From positions 1,240,001 through 1,304,000 of the forward strand of contig JAHNUO010000013.1 of the NCBI GenBank assembly GCA_019787685.1: a stretch of 64,000 nucleotides of DNA. Direction: 5' to 3'. A program made the translations under genes and the position numbers. Numbering within the stretch: the stretch's first letter is position 1; every line of letters starts with the position of its first letter. This DNA comes from Chiua virens. Lineage: Eukaryota; Basidiomycota; Agaricomycetes; Boletales; Boletaceae. A model generated the notes under the pieces. That model saw only the letters and a program-made list of their open reading frames with translations. It was not told where the DNA came from and ran no database searches. Shown one piece after another: positions 20,634-33,733 of the stretch.

Positions 20634-21318
20634 TGGGTTGTCTGCGTCATTTGGATAGATGTTCAACAAGTTCGATTTGTTTGCTTTAGGTAGCGTCTAG
20701 AATATTGTGACCCGAAGTTCAAGTTGTCGGGGCGAGACGGGCCGAGTTGAGAAATTCAAATGATGGTAACCATTGACTCGACCATCCGAGAACGCGCACG
20801 CGCAATTCGCCCAAATCACCTCTGAACGGCGTACTTCGACGGAGTCGTTCAACTGGCCTCTTACCAAACTTGCTACTGATCGCTTGGAAAGAGCACTTGT
20901 CATTTTTTGACTCCCCAGTACCAACGCTGCGACGTCGACTGGGTTTACTCAGCTGGCATTTCAAGTTGCTCCTGAACATGGAGCCATTGAAGTCTCTCTC
21001 ACGCCCGTGCTAGTAATCAAGCGGCAATTCGGTTGCATACCTATAAATCAACATCACACGACCAAGAGATTCGGGGCTGTCACTAACAGGGACGACAACA
21101 AACCAGGTACCTACTCCAAATTTATCCCTCGATATCCCGCCACTTCCGGCGACTTGAAGCGGGTCACGCTCAGCGAAAAGAAATCCTGAACCCGACTTTT
21201 CGTGGGTGAGATCTTGAGATCCTGCCTTTGTTTGGAATCCCAGTTTATCTCCTCGCGTCTTATAAACCTGCTTCTGTTCGTCTGCCGAGGCTCGAGTGGA
21301 CCTCCCGTCTCTTCTGAC
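20634..21318. other. Intergenic; promoter region of the amine oxidase gene
   Basis: No gene was seen. Overlapping minus-strand frames here have no recognisable product. A TATAAAC at about 21260 lies some 60 bp before the oxidase ATG and could be its TATA box. Confidence 0.4.
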
Positions 21319-23405
21319 ATGTTTCTCCATAGAGTCCCGTCCCGCGTCGCACTGCTGACCCTTGGCCTCTTGTCCGCTACGTCGGCCGTCGCCGCACAGA
21401 ATGCGAACACGACGTCCACCTCACCCACTCACACAACCGTCCTCATCCTCGGCGGCGGCATGACCGGTGTTATCGCCGCGCGAACTCTTCACGAGCAGGG
21501 CATCAACGATTTTATCATCCTCGACGCACAAGGCGAGCTTGGTGGCCGTATGATTCACATGCCGTTCGGCGAGCCGGGCCGACAAGTCGTCGTAGAGATG
21601 GGTCCCAATTGGGTCCAGGGAACGCAGCAAGGCGATGGTCCCGCGAATCCCATTTGGGAATTGGCGCTCAAACATAATCTGACGACGGTGTTTAATAACT
21701 TGTATGGCAGCGTTGGTGTGTGATTGTCGTTCCGGTTTCTGTTGATGGGTCGGTTGTGCCGAGTACTTATGCGTGTCTGGATAGCAACGTTCGATGACAG
21801 TGGATACAACAATTATACGGACGTGTTTAATGACGCGGTTGATAACTTTTCGCAGGCCACTGTTGTCGCAGGTATGGCCAGGTCTTTCTCCTCGTTTTTG
21901 GGGCTGCTGATCGAGTAAACCAGGCCAACGACTACTGGACGGCGACGTGGATTTGAGTCTGAGGTCGGCGTACAGCATCATGGGTATCAGTTCCAGGACA
22001 CCGCAAGAGGTTGCAAGCGAGTACTACCAGGTTGATTGGGTACGCGTTCATCACTCTGCACGCTAAATTTGGCTAACCCATTTGTCAGGAATGCGAGTTG
22101 TATCTTGTTTTCTGCCCCCGCAGTTGCTGATTTCTCTATTCGGCTGTCGTGTCATGCAGATGCACAGGTACGCTATGACATTTTGGATCTGGAATAATGG
22201 CTTGATACGTTTTCTAGTCACCCTCGCAGACATCATGGCTTGCTTCTGCATGGGTGAGTCTCTGAGTGATATGATCTTGTTTCCGTCCTCACTCTGAGTA
22301 GAACAACAATTTTACATACGACCCAGGATATGGAGGATTTTCCGAGGACAACATGATGTGTATCGACCAACGAGGGTATTCGTACATTGCTCAGGCTGAA
22401 GCAGCAGAATTCCTGCAGCCAGAACAAGTGATATATAACCAGACTGTCAGTCGGATCGAATATGGCGACGACAACGTTACTGTACACACGACTGGTGGTT
22501 TAACAATCACAGCGGAACACGTTTTGTGCACGTTCAGCGTCGGCGTCTTGCAAAACGACGAAGTTGCCTTCCAACCCACCTTTCCTGATTGGAAAGTTGA
22601 GGCCATCAACAGCATTGAAATGGTTCGTTTGTGCATTGGATGTAGATTAGCCTCGGGTGCTCATGGCATGCTAGGCCACATATACAAAGATTTTCCTTCA
22701 ATTCAACGAGACATTCTGGTTCCCCACTGAGGTAGGTCCTCATTCCTCTTCGACGAATGATCTCTAATATCGCATTAGATGGGATTGTATGCAGCGAAGC
22801 AGAGAGGGAAATATCCTGTTTGGCAGAGCTTGGATCACATCGGATTCTTCCCTGGATCGGGCATACTCTTTGTCACCGTTACAGTGAGTTCATTCTAAGC
22901 TACGACTTTCATCATCCTCATTGCGTCTCAGGGCGACTGGTCCATATACGTTGAACAGCTCTCCATGGAAGAAATCCAGTCACAAGTGATGGAGGTTCTC
23001 CGGACGATGTATCCCAGTATCAACGTCCCCGAACCTGTCGCAATTCATATGCCGCTCTGGGCTTCGAACCCACTGTTCCGTGGTTCGTACTCGAACTGGG
23101 GCCCGTCCTACGTCCCAGCACAATCGGAGAACCTGAAAGCGACGCTGAACGATCGACTCTGGTTCGCTGGCGAGGCTACCAGCGTCAAGTACTTTGGTGC
23201 GTCTTGTACTGTTTTACATTGTTCATCAAGTCCCCGCTGACGTGAGACCTCAGGCTTCTTGCAAGCAGCCTACTTTGAGGGTCAAAGTACTGGTGCTGCG
23301 ATCGCAGCATGCATTCAGGGAAATGGGACGTGTGGCTTCCCGCACACGACCATGCCAAAGAATGCGCAGCCGTATCAGCGTTTCTTGACTGCACCTCTAA
23401 TATGA
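21319..23405 (+). CDS. Secreted FAD-dependent polyamine/amine oxidase
   Basis: A flavin amine oxidase, predicted to oxidise polyamines or other amines outside the cell. The start ATG at 21319 is followed by a signal peptide (RVALLTLGLLSATSAVAA). The dinucleotide-binding site reads VLILGGGMTGVIAARTL, with LGGRM after it; the substrate-domain block is WELALKHNL, and the C-terminal FAD motif is RLWFAGEATS at about 23155. About ten exons join in frame: NNLYGSV to ATFDDSGYNNY, VVAG to QRLLDGDVDLSLRS, TSWLASAW to NNNFTYDPGYGG, INSIEM to ATYTKIFLQF, and YFG to FLQAAYFEG. The stop is at 23403-23405. One donor near 22095 (after VDWEC) is not a clean GT at the frame-correct place, so that join is uncertain. 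Length of about 500 residues is normal for the family. Confidence 0.85.
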
Positions 23406-24905
23406 TCCACTATTCTGTCTTATCTTGATGTCGCACTTGCTTCTTGAACTTCGTTCATGTCACAATTGCACATAGTAACTTTTGATAATGGAAGTGATTG
23501 ATGTCAATTTGCATCTCATAGTTTTCGTGGGTGTTTTTTTTTTGGGTTGGTTTTGGTTTGATGACTTCCGGCGCTGTCCGCGGGACCATGGGCCACACAA
23601 CAGAAATTCAAACTTTTGCCCCGAAAGGCCGTCACTGGCAGAGCACTAAAATGTTTGAGATTTTAGAGAATGCGTGCATAAGGTGACATTATAGTCTACG
23701 TTTCGCAATCGATAGGCAGACGCCGTTCCACTTGACACGTTCTACTGTGGCAAAAGTTGAACTGGGTCAGAAATCTGGATCCGATGTAGCCTATTGGTGG
23801 CATGCCTTTTCCCTCGTAACTCTCACTGATTGATGATCATGACAATCAGCCTGCTCTTCCGCCAAGTTCTGCCATGTCCCGTCTGTCGAGTTATATATTC
23901 AATCGTTGATAGATATATTCAACGTTCTTCGGTCGGGTTTCTAGGCTGAGGCTGATGTGCATCATAATGTGTGCCACGTATGCTTTTGAGACGCCACTGT
24001 GTTTCACGATTTGCGAGACAACCTCAGCAAGTTGGTTCGTTGGGTTCAGAGGAGTTGTCAGCTTGAGTAGCATCTGTCGGACCTTGCCGTGCTAATCTGC
24101 CGGGCATATAGGATGTCCTGTCTAAAGTTCCGGAGGTCCCCGGATCAGTCATTCTCGTTCTATCATTCACAAGGTCAAAATATTTCCTATTCACTTGCAT
24201 CCTATTCTGCATCTCAGATAGGTTTTGCGTTTACAGTTCTAACGCCGGTGTGACCGACTGCGGAGAAGAGGTCTGGCGACCTTAGGGTGAGCGCGCGCGC
24301 TCTAATCTTGGGACTTTAGAAGATCTCCTATTGCAGTGACAGCCGAAATCATCACTATACCTCCGCATTGACCCTAATGCAGTTCGGATGAGAAGTGCCC
24401 GAATACCAGGTAATCACAAGTTATTGGATATGGATATGTAACTTGCGCCTCGTGGTGATTAGATCAGATCAATCGATCATGGACGTCTCCGTCGTCCGCT
24501 GTAAAAGTTTGACATGGTAAGTGAAATTGCGATGATGTTCTCGACCGTAGTGCGACTTGAGCGCCGGTTGTCGACGCTCTGCTTTTTCTCAGCCAGACCT
24601 GACAGAGCGATGTGGATGTTACTCGAACTTTGGATTTGAAGTTAGGCGCGTATTGATTGCGTTCCCTATTGATCCGAACCTGCCAGTGGTAATGATCAAA
24701 AATTGGCGATTCTCCGTGTTTCGGCCATCGTGGAGCCAGATGATAGGATATATCAGGGGATCACAGCCAACACGCATGTTGATACGTTTTTAACCCTCAT
24801 TCCTACTCTCATCTTCTCCTTTCGGTGCATCCACCATTTGTTCACCACGACTGGTTCGTGCTTTCTTCTTCTTTGTCTATTGTTTCTTTCTAGTTCTCCA
24901 TACAT
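23406..24905. other. Intergenic, no gene seen
   Basis: 1.5 kb with no supported reading frame. A GCGCGCGC run occurs near 24294 and a poly-T/TTTGGG stretch near 23537. Fragments of repeats may be present but none match elsewhere in the window. Confidence 0.5.
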
Positions 24906-27026
24906 ATGACGAGCTACGCTACCGTGCTGAAGACATGGGTAAGTGTTTGCGTCATATCTTGATGTTTGAATTCATCCACGTTCATACCGCAGTGTACACG
25001 AGTGACGCGGTCACGAATGACAATCGCCTTCTTCTTGTTTGTGCTATGGAACTTTTCTGCACAGATGACTCTCCACACCCTGGTCTTACTAGGTTCTACA
25101 GAGGAGCGACATCAAGTGTCCAGCGCCATCGACGCACTTGATATCCAGAGGGGCTTTATTGTTGTCGGACCAGGTCTTTTGGAAATCTGTTCTGGGATCC
25201 CAACTGCCGAGACTACGATGTGTTTTGCTTTGTATAATGGTTCCGCTATCTCTACGCCTATGGAGGGACTAAGTATAGAATGTGCGGAAGGATTGACCTG
25301 GCTAGAAAATTAGTAAGTAATGGGATTAGCCGTGCCCGCATTGTAAAAGCTTAAATGATTTTCTACAGCCTTGGTGATTCCAAGACACAAGAAGTTGCCT
25401 ATCTCGTCCTCGAAACCTGGCTTTTTGTGATGTCGCTTATCGCTGTAGGCATCCCTTTCCGGAGCATGGATCCATGTTGACAATCTAGCCCTTAGCTACT
25501 GGACGAGTCTATTCCTCACCTGCACGTAATTTCATCGTGACGTGAGCATTCCTATTAAATTTTCATTTTACGTAGGATCGTCGTGCTGGTTGCTCAAGTC
25601 GTGAACACCAGTTGGATCTCCTATCGCATCGTTGACAACATCTCATCAAAACATATCTATGATGAGATAGTTGTTGATGGCACCTGCGGAGGTTATGATA
25701 TCTTGAGAGGGTCATGGCAATATGACGTGCTTTATGTGGTGGGTCACATTCTCATGTTATTACGATATTCTCGTCCTCATATCATCGTTGATCCGTATAA
25801 GATTTTGGGGTGTTCCATTGCGGCGCTTCTAAGCATGTTGATTTTTACTTTCAAGTTAACAAAGGTGTGTGCGACTATCCCTTTCATTCATTCATAGGGC
25901 TGAATGAAACACGAGCAGTTATACTCGAAAGCATGTCTTTGTAGCGTTGGCGCCCCTCCCCAGATAGTCCAATCCTTGAAGGTGAGTTTTACCTAGCTCC
26001 ATTCACAGTACGTTATTAATCACACCAAGACAATAGTGGAGACTCTGGATGCGGGTGTTCCTCCAGTTCGCGACCTTATTTGTACTCGTTTCTGCTGCGC
26101 TTTGGTATGACAAACGGAAGTACGATTTGATCCCTCCGTACTCCCAGAACGGCTTGTTTGATGCAGCCTTTTATTTTGTGGCCATTGTAAGAGTCTGATA
26201 TCCTTCCTTGGATTTAAATCGACTCACATGTAGTCCAGATGATTTTACCTTGGTTTGTGCTGGTAAATATGTCTGTTTTGTCCACATTGTCGCAGTTATG
26301 AGAGAACCACCTAGGGCACCCACTCGATTTCTACGGAGAAGCATGCCCTATTCCTCGTACACGCGCTTATGAGCATCGCCCTACTACTGATTTCTGGCCT
26401 TTGGTTCGCAAGTGCGCTTTACCGGTATGAATATTGCACATGGCACTTCTTTACTGGAATCACTACGGTGGCAGACCTCTTTCTCCTCATCACATTCGTC
26501 CTTTCCATCATTTGCAGACTCAACTTTGGTAAAGGACTCGCCCACTTTCGTGAGTGAAGCCATCTTCTGTCTCGTCCTGATGCGAACTTGTGTGACTGAC
26601 ACCTTTTGTGCAGTGGTCGTCGAAAAGGCTCTCCGAGCTGCCGGTTTCGCCCAGGACACATTCCTGGTTCAACCGGACAAATCTGGCGGTGACGTTCGAC
26701 AGACGATGTCATGCCAACTTGCCATCAGTGCACCACCGTCTCCCCCGGTCGTTCATCTTTCCCGTACTTCCTCCGAGACGTTCGAATTCCCTCGGTCTGA
26801 ATCTTCTGTCCAGTCGTCTGCGTTTGAAACGTGGTTGACGTTCCATGGAAAAGGAGATGAGGAGGAGGGCCAAGTACCGATAGTGTTAGTGGGGCGCGAG
26901 AAGCCGGATAGCGAGTTTGTAGTCTCTAGGGAGGGGACGAGACCGCGCAGTGTCCAACCCTTTTTTGATGAGAAGGGTCTCGATGATGATGACGACGACA
27001 AGACACTAACGACTCTCCCGCTTTGA
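24906..27026 (+). CDS. Conserved basidiomycete multipass membrane protein, function unknown
   Basis: Exons begin MTSYATVLKTW (24906-24938) and, after a short intron, continue with a hydrophobic helix (MTIAFFLFVLWNFSAQ). The order then is: an extracellular-looking loop with cysteines; TWLFVMSLIA; SLFLTCTIVVLVAQVV; a loop ending in a segment at KILGCSIAALLSMLIFTFK; FLQFATLFVLVSAALWYD; a helix at ALMSIALLLISGLWF; and a last helix (TVADLFLLITFVLSIICRLNFGKGL) before a hydrophilic acidic tail ending DDDDDDKTLTTLPL. The CRLNFGKGL end of the last helix is a signature I recognise from a large family of basidiomycete integral membrane proteins of unknown role. Around seven helices are expected. The splice between about 25450 and 25490 did not resolve in frame. 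It lies between an oxidase and a dehydrogenase; no functional link is implied. Confidence 0.72.
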
Positions 27027-27260
27027 AATGGCCAAAAGCATATTCTCGTTTGCGGGGCGGATGTTGTTCTTGACGTTTACTACTCCTTTGTTTGTTGATT
27101 AATTCACACTAATGCCTTGTGCATGGATGCACGTTTTTGGTTCGCAGAGATACCCTAAATATGGATTTGCCGTTATACCCATCCTACGATCGAGACCTGA
27201 GATGGTACAATACGCGGTGACGTGTTCTTGACGAGTCGTGAAACACCAAGTGAGACACCA

Positions 27261-28583
27261 CTACAGTTTCGCCACCTGATCCTCCAACCATGCCCAGAGC
27301 TCCTTGCCCAGCTGGGGATCTTGTGTAGCGGCGCTAGCTGTGCCAACGCGTCCCCACGGTACGAGATACTGATGAAACAACGGTGTTTCAACCTTTCTCA
27401 CGAGAACCGACGGCAAAGAAAAGTGGACTAACCTGGCCACCCAATCCTGCAGCGTCCGGAGCAGTGCCCGCATATAGCTGAGTCAGTGCACCGTACGAAA
27501 CGTCCCACATGAGACAAGCCTGGAGCCTCACACCAATGTATCATTATTGTTGGTAAAGGCGGAAAATACGTACAGCTATCCGCAGCGAGAGGCTGTCGTA
27601 ATGACGTAGAATTTGGGTCCTGACGAGGCCTGGTGACGCAGTATGTGAGACTCGTTTGAGGGAACTGACGAAGCGAAAGAGAAGGTTGCGACGAACCCGG
27701 ACTGATAGCGGTGGAAATGATGCCTTGGTTATGATATCTTCTGTGTAGCTCAGCGGAGAAAACGATGTTTCCCTACGTATGGTAAATGGACTGTGTGTTT
27801 CTATTGGACGGAGACTCACCATCTTGCTCTGTGAATACAACCAGGTTGCGATGGCCCTTCGTTTCGGCCCATCCATGAAGGTGTCGAACTGGAGCTGTCC
27901 CAGTACGTGCCCCATTGAAGAGAGATTCACGACGCGCACGTTTCCCTCAGGAGAGGATTTAGCCGTGGATGTGAGGATGGGCAAGAGCAGTTTAGTCAAG
28001 TAAAAGTGGCCGAGAACGTTCGTCCCAAACTGCAAGTCGTATCCATCGTCTGTGAGAGCGTCGATGGGTGGATTCAAGACACCACTGTGTAAGTGTGAGC
28101 CATCAAATGACAGAGGTCGGCCAGTCATGCACGCACGCATTGTTGAAGAGGATGTGGAGCTGTGTTTCCTGTCTGCAGAGAAAGCATCAGTGTCAATTGG
28201 TCAGATAATCGTGGGTGTTTTGCTACCGCAAGAATTCCTCGGCAGAGTGCATGATTGATCTCAGGTTGGACAAGTTGAGCTTGAGCAGGTGGGCATCTCG
28301 TCCGGTGAGCGCCTTCAACTCCCTTAGCGCTGCCTCGCCCTTGGACACGTCACGACACGCAATCCACACTTTGGCATTTTTGGTGAGTAAAACCTGGAAA
28401 GAAACATGGGTGAGCTGTGCGCGGACAAGGAAATTGATGACTGACCCTGGCTGTTTCTTTACCGAGTCCAGCGTTTGCTCCAGTGACAAGCGCGACTTTT
28501 CCTGATAAGTCTGGAACAGAGTCTGCTGTAAAGGAAGGCGCTGGTGGAAAGATCTCGCGGAGAAGCGAATAAGTCAGACCCAT
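27261..28583 (-). CDS. Short-chain dehydrogenase/reductase (retinol-dehydrogenase-like SDR)
   Basis: An NAD(P)-dependent oxidoreductase of the classical SDR fold. ATG at 28583 (MGLTYSLLREIFPP). The cofactor motif TGANAGLGKE is the TGxxxGxG signature; the acidic-site block is WIACRDVSKGE; NNAG is restored across an intron (HILFNNA to GVLNPPIDAL); and the catalytic Tyr/Lys is YSQSK at about 27815. The serine block is VVNLSSMGHV, and AISPGLVRTQI is restored across another intron. The C-terminal exons give LMWDVSYGALTQLYAGTAP and LGKELWAWLEDQVAKL, with stop at 27261-27263. Six to seven exons with clean GT..AG introns, no frameshift and full length of about 330 residues suggest it is intact. Substrate cannot be told from sequence. 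Confidence 0.87.
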
Positions 28584-29527
28584 TGCAACTGGAATCAATT
28601 TCCCGAGTCAGTTCAAGACATCCATTTCTTGAAGAATATGGACACGCAACAGTGCTCTTATGCGGGGAACGGGAGGGATTGGTGCTTTGGAGTTGAACCA
28701 GCAGAACCGGGAAGCCTCGCCAGCGCAAATATTGCCAAGTTCCGAATCACTTGAATTCTAATTTACAGTACTAGGCTAGCGTGCGAAAGCCACGCATGAA
28801 ACGAAGATTTGACAGATTCTGGTCTGTGGCGCGCTGGTGACGATTTATGCAGTTGGCGGTGCTATCTCTTACAAGTTACATACTACTCGTGCAAGCGCTT
28901 TGCGAACTCAGTTACAATGTTTCACGTCAAGTCCGAAATCTAGATTTCAAAGGTCATCGCGACCTATCCTTCACTCTAACAAGCTATAAATACGCACCTC
29001 TCTCTTCCATGCTTTTAGCAGCTTCAAATTATCCTCAACCTTCGGGCTTCAACTTACCATGGTATGTCATTTTCTTTCTTGCACTCATGGGTACCACTTC
29101 TAGTTTGGCACGTTAAGGGTCCCATAGCCACAGTTACAAGTCCCGGTCCGGAGTCGGACCCGAGGTATCTACTCAGGGGTTACCCTGTTACGATCAAATG
29201 GTGTTAATTATCACTCCGTTCTTGTATGACACCTCCTCAGATCACCTTCTTCACAGGAATTACTGGAATAAATTCATGGCATACTACACTTGTCTTCTTC
29301 AAGTAGGGTGGATGGATGGCCAAGAGTACAGTATGTCTCTCACTGAGCTCAATATCGTCATTGAGCAAGTTCGCAGGGGAAGATTTTCCAGGCATCACTA
29401 TTGCGCAGCTTTCAGATGAGAATGTCAAAACATTGCTTCCCACTAATCTCCGGCCAGGCTTTTCTTACTACATAATCAGTGAGTCTACGTGCCACGTGAG
29501 TGCCATGACCCCACCTGACTTTCTTTA

Positions 29528-29627
29528 GAGTCTGTTCGGCATTGCCAAATGTTGACAATACTTGTGATTGACATTGTTTGGTTTATTGCGGATACTGCGG
29601 CTTGCGTTCCGTCTTTGTAGCGGAGAC
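29528..29627 (+). repeat. Harbinger left terminal inverted repeat
   Basis: About 95-100 bp that pair with 34309-34405 with only about three mismatches, ending in GTCTTTGTAG. The long near-identical TIR suggests modest age. Confidence 0.88.
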
Positions 29628-29768
29628 TGAATGCCAGCAAACCTACGACCCCCACATACAATGATGCTTGCAACTGATCACTATCTCGAACAAGTTGAAG
29701 CACATCGCCAGCGTGTCTGCACTCAACTTCTACACCTAGTCAAGATCCTCACCAAGACATCGGAGATT

Positions 29769-31135
29769 ATGGCAGAGGAACATCGATCAGCAGCTTCGAG
29801 GGCAAGGTGGAGTGATCCTGAGATCGCTGTGATGGTTGACTACCTCCATGAACATCGCTCGGAAGGTGCTCAGGGGGGTAAATTCAAACAAAGTACTTTT
29901 AATGCTGCAGCAGTGCATATCCAGCCGCTCCTGGTGAGCGGTAAGGCCAAGGATGGTAGTAGCGTCAAGACAAAATTCTCCCAGGTATGTGTGCTACATT
30001 TTGATGCTATGGATTGAACTAACGACGCTTTATAGCTCAGGGCAACCTATTCGCTGATTGCTTCTTGGCGCAACATGTCAGGAGTGCACTGGGACAACGA
30101 GAGAGGTGCGAATATTGAGGGGGCTGCAGCCCGCACAGTTTTTAATGAATATGTCGCTCGAAAGGTACGTTTCTGAGTCGCTCAATGATAATTTCAACAG
30201 TACTCAATTACTTCACCTAGAACCATGGTCCCTTCAAGGACTTCGAAAACGGGGGGTGGGTATACCTTGAGATGATGGAGGATATCATGGTAGGAGGTGT
30301 CGCAACAGGTGCATACGCATTCCAAGGAGGGGCTGTTCAGCCCCAAGTTACCGAGCCTGACGAGGATGATACAAATGATGCAACCACTGGCACCCTGCCA
30401 GCTGTCGCCCCCAGATCCTCGGGCCCCTCTGTTGCTGATCCAACCCAGCAACTCATCGTAAACGCCGTCACGTCAACGGTGGCTGCCATCAATTCGTTTG
30501 CCAGTGGCACATCTCCGAGTTCATTCCCAGGCCCTCCTACTCATTCGCTCGCGTCTTTTCCACCCCGTTCCACCCCCCAATCATCCAACAACGCAAAGCG
30601 GCCTCTCTCTTCACTGTCTCCGGATGAGACAGACAGGTCACTTCTTTTTTCGCCTGAACCACCCACTTCTACTGCGACAACGTCTTCCATTGTCATGCGC
30701 GATGCCAGGAGCAAGCGTAGTCGCACGTCTGCCAGCCCAAGTGTTGTGGATGGTGCCGCTGGGCGTAGTGTTGTTGGTCATAGCACTGCTGGGCGCAGCA
30801 TTGGCGGGAACAGTGCAATTGGACAGAAAAATACGACAAGCAAGAATACGACTAGTATCGCCCTCCAGCAAGTCGATTCATCGATCCGCTACCTTGGCGA
30901 TTCGATCAACAAGTCATTCGTTGACCCGTTGAATGTGATCAAAGATGTCATTCCTGTGATCACTACGCTCGGTGACAAGATGCCCACTGAGCACAAAACA
31001 TTTATACTTGTACACTGTTCGGATATCAAGCACGCTGGCGTTTCTATGACCCTCCTCTCTCTTGCGAATGATGAGTCCCGCTTACAATACATTGCGTCCC
31101 TGTATGATGCTCACTCCTGCCCTTCAACATCTTGA
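29769..31135 (+). CDS. Harbinger accessory Myb/SANT-like DNA-binding protein
   Basis: The second protein of PIF/Harbinger elements, which in known systems helps the transposase enter the nucleus and bind the ends. ATG at 29769 (MAEEHRSAASRARW). The Myb-like block is RWSDPEIAVMVDYLHEH, then FNAAAVHIQPLL, VKTKFSQ, and after an intron LRATYSLIASWRNMSGVHWD. A second intron precedes FENGGWVYLEMMEDIM. The C-terminal half is a low-complexity Ser/Thr/Pro region with a basic patch (RDARSKRSRTS). The last helix-rich part ends at the stop at 31133-31135. Two introns, at about 29983-30034 and 30165-30220, have GT..AG ends. It reads open throughout and seems intact. Confidence 0.8.
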
Positions 31136-32122
31136 TGTCGTTACTTGTTGTTGTAGTATCACCAATTCATGTTGTATCCCTTGGACTCGGATGTAATACT
31201 ACTATGTACAACACAAAAGAAGTATCATTCAGCAGCTACACATAAACACTATCAAGTTCGTCTGATAAGCCGTCATCATCGGATACATCAACGTCACGGA
31301 CAATATCCTGATAATCGTCCCACATTTTTTGTGCGATCCTGTCACGCATACGGCTTGCCTCAGTACGATCTGAATCTCTACCGGCCACCCGCACTCCAGC
31401 TTCAGCTCCTTGAGCACCGAAATCAGCCCGGTCCATGTCTTCATTGTAATCAGCGGTGTCGATGGGACTATCGAGGGGTTCGTGTGTGAGGATCAGATTG
31501 TGTAGGCAAGCCAGCACAGCGGGTATGCGAGCTTGCATGTGGAGATCATAGTTGATGGGCAGAAGGAGGATGCGGAAACGGTGCTTAACAATGCCAAAAC
31601 TACGCTCAATAATGTTTCGCAACATTGCATGTCGCAGGTTGAATAGCTCCTCACGATTCTGGGGACTAGAGCATGCAGATTAGATGCAAAATTGAGATGA
31701 CAAACAAAAAATACATACCATATGTTTGCGCGACCCCACTCGGCAAGATGATAGCGGACACCTCGATAGGGCACGAGGAGCTGAGGCAGCAATGGGTAGC
31801 CAGCATCGGCAAGAAGGTACTTGCCCTCTGGAATGCTGAGATTCCCGTGCGATGTAGCATAGTCGTAAACGCGTGCATCTGTGGCCGATCCTTCCCAACC
31901 CGTGAGTGTGTAGGTGAACATGGTGTCGAAGTTACAGATGAATAGGGCATTTTGTGAAAGAAACCCCTTCCGATTTCGAAATTGCCCACTTAATCGGGCT
32001 GGTGGCGAGACAGGAATGTGACTCCCATCGATGGCTCCGATAGCGTCTCGGAAGTACGGATAAAACTTTGGATTGTTGCGGATTTTGGAGGGAACATCGT
32101 CTCCAGCTGGGAACTGAATATA

Positions 32123-33733
32123 CAGTGACTCCCAAAACTGTTACAATGTTTAACCCCAATCCAGTGCATGAAGCACACTGCAAACACCCGTGGGAATATC
32201 ACTCAGCATTGGTGAGACAAATGATAGTACACACTCCTGGCTGCCTATAGGTACCTGGATCATGTGATTTGACCAAGTGGCTGTGGAGATATGGCCAATT
32301 CAAAACAGGAACTACATTGTAACAGTTTTGTCACTTTTATAATATTTAATAGGATCTTAATAAAACAAAAGGATTGTTGGTCATATTTAATTCTACAAAC
32401 AAAGATACACATATAAACATAGTGTCTGAGTCTAAATATGTTCCCATGCTTCTTGTCTTTCAACTACTACCATCATGCAATCTGTCTTTGTCACTCAAAA
32501 AAATACCATCCTCTCTCAACTTGATTCTGGCCATTCCATTCGCTCCATTGCCTCTAGCACAGGTGTCAGCACTGCTGCTATCTGGAGGCTTTGTTCCAAG
32601 GAGCGTTCTGACCTTCAGAAGTCCATTGGAGATCGCCCATCAAAGCTTTCTGATGCTAATGTCTGCCATGCTATTTGTCTTATCTCTAGCAACAAGGCAG
32701 AGAATGCAGTCCAAGTCACCAAAACCCTCTCCACTATCACCAATCAGCCTCTTCATCCTAACACAGTTCATCGTCACTTGAAAAAAGTGGTATGAAGGCT
32801 GTAGTCAAGTCCAAACAACCTCTACTCTCTGCCAAGCATCGCAAGGCTCAGTTGGACTTTGCCCATATTCATAAATATTGGACTCTGGAGGACTAGAAAC
32901 AGGTAGTATGGTCTGATGAGACTAAGATCAATCGCCTTGGGTCAGATGGTCACAAATAGGCATGGAAAAAGGCAGGAGAGGGCCTTAGTGATAGGTTGGT
33001 TGAAGGAACTCTCAAGTTTGGAGGGGGTTCTCTAATGTTATGGGGCTGTATGACTTGGGATGGCATTGGGTATGCCACTAAGATTGATGGTAGGATGGAT
33101 GGTGACCTTTACCTTCAAATTTTGAAGGATGAGCTCCAGGCTTCCCTGGAGTTTTATGGTCTTAATCCTCCTGATACCATCTTTCAACAGGACAATGACC
33201 CAAAGCATACTTGCAGAAGGGTCAAGGAGTGGCTAGAAGAACAGGATTTCAGGACTATGGTATGGCCTGCACAGTCTCCAGATCTTAACCCCATAGAACA
33301 TATCTGGCTTTACCTCAAAAGGAAGCTTGCAGAGTATGAAAACCCTCCTAAGGGGATAGAGGAGTTATGGAAAAGGACTCAGGAGGAATGGGACAAGATA
33401 CCAGCTGAGGTGTGTCAGACATTGATTGAAAGCATGCCTAGGAGGATTGAGGCAGTGCTTAAAGCCAAAGGAGGATACACCAAGTATTGATATATACCAA
33501 ATACCCTATCTATTAACAAAAGTGACAAAACTGTTACAATGTAGTTCCTGTTTTAAATTGACCATATCTCCACAGCCACTTGGTCAAATCACATGATCCA
33601 GGTACCTATAGGCAGCCAGGAGTGTGTACTATCATTTGTCTCATCAATGCTAAGTGATATTCCCACAGGTGTTTGCAGTGTGCTTCATGCACTGCATTGT
33701 GGTTAAACATTGTAACGGTTTTGGGAGTCACTG
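32123..33733 (+). mobile_element. Tc1/mariner element inserted in the Harbinger transposase exon
   Basis: 1611 bp with long terminal inverted repeats (32123-32338 and 33518-33733, 216 bp each) starting CAGTGACTCCC, and TA target duplications at 32121-32122 and 33734-33735. It contains one transposase pseudogene on plus. Each 216-bp arm is itself bounded by inverted copies of an AAAACTGTTACAATGT site. Confidence 0.92.
32475..33490 (+). pseudogene. Tc1-type DD34E transposase, inactivated
   Basis: A cut-and-paste transposase. The N-terminal helix-turn-helix is visible (ILSQLDSGHSIRSIASSTG, AAIWRLCSKER). The catalytic Asp is in VVWSDETKIN (about 32908), the second Asp in IFQQDNDPKHT (about 33180), and the Glu in PDLNPIEHIW (about 33282), giving DD34E. 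It is broken by a 1-base deletion in a run of six A at about 32782 and by two TAG codons (about 32896 and 32957) at places where tryptophan is expected. The remainder to KAKGGYTKY is open. Length of about 335 residues is normal. The element could still move if another copy supplied the protein. Confidence 0.88.
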
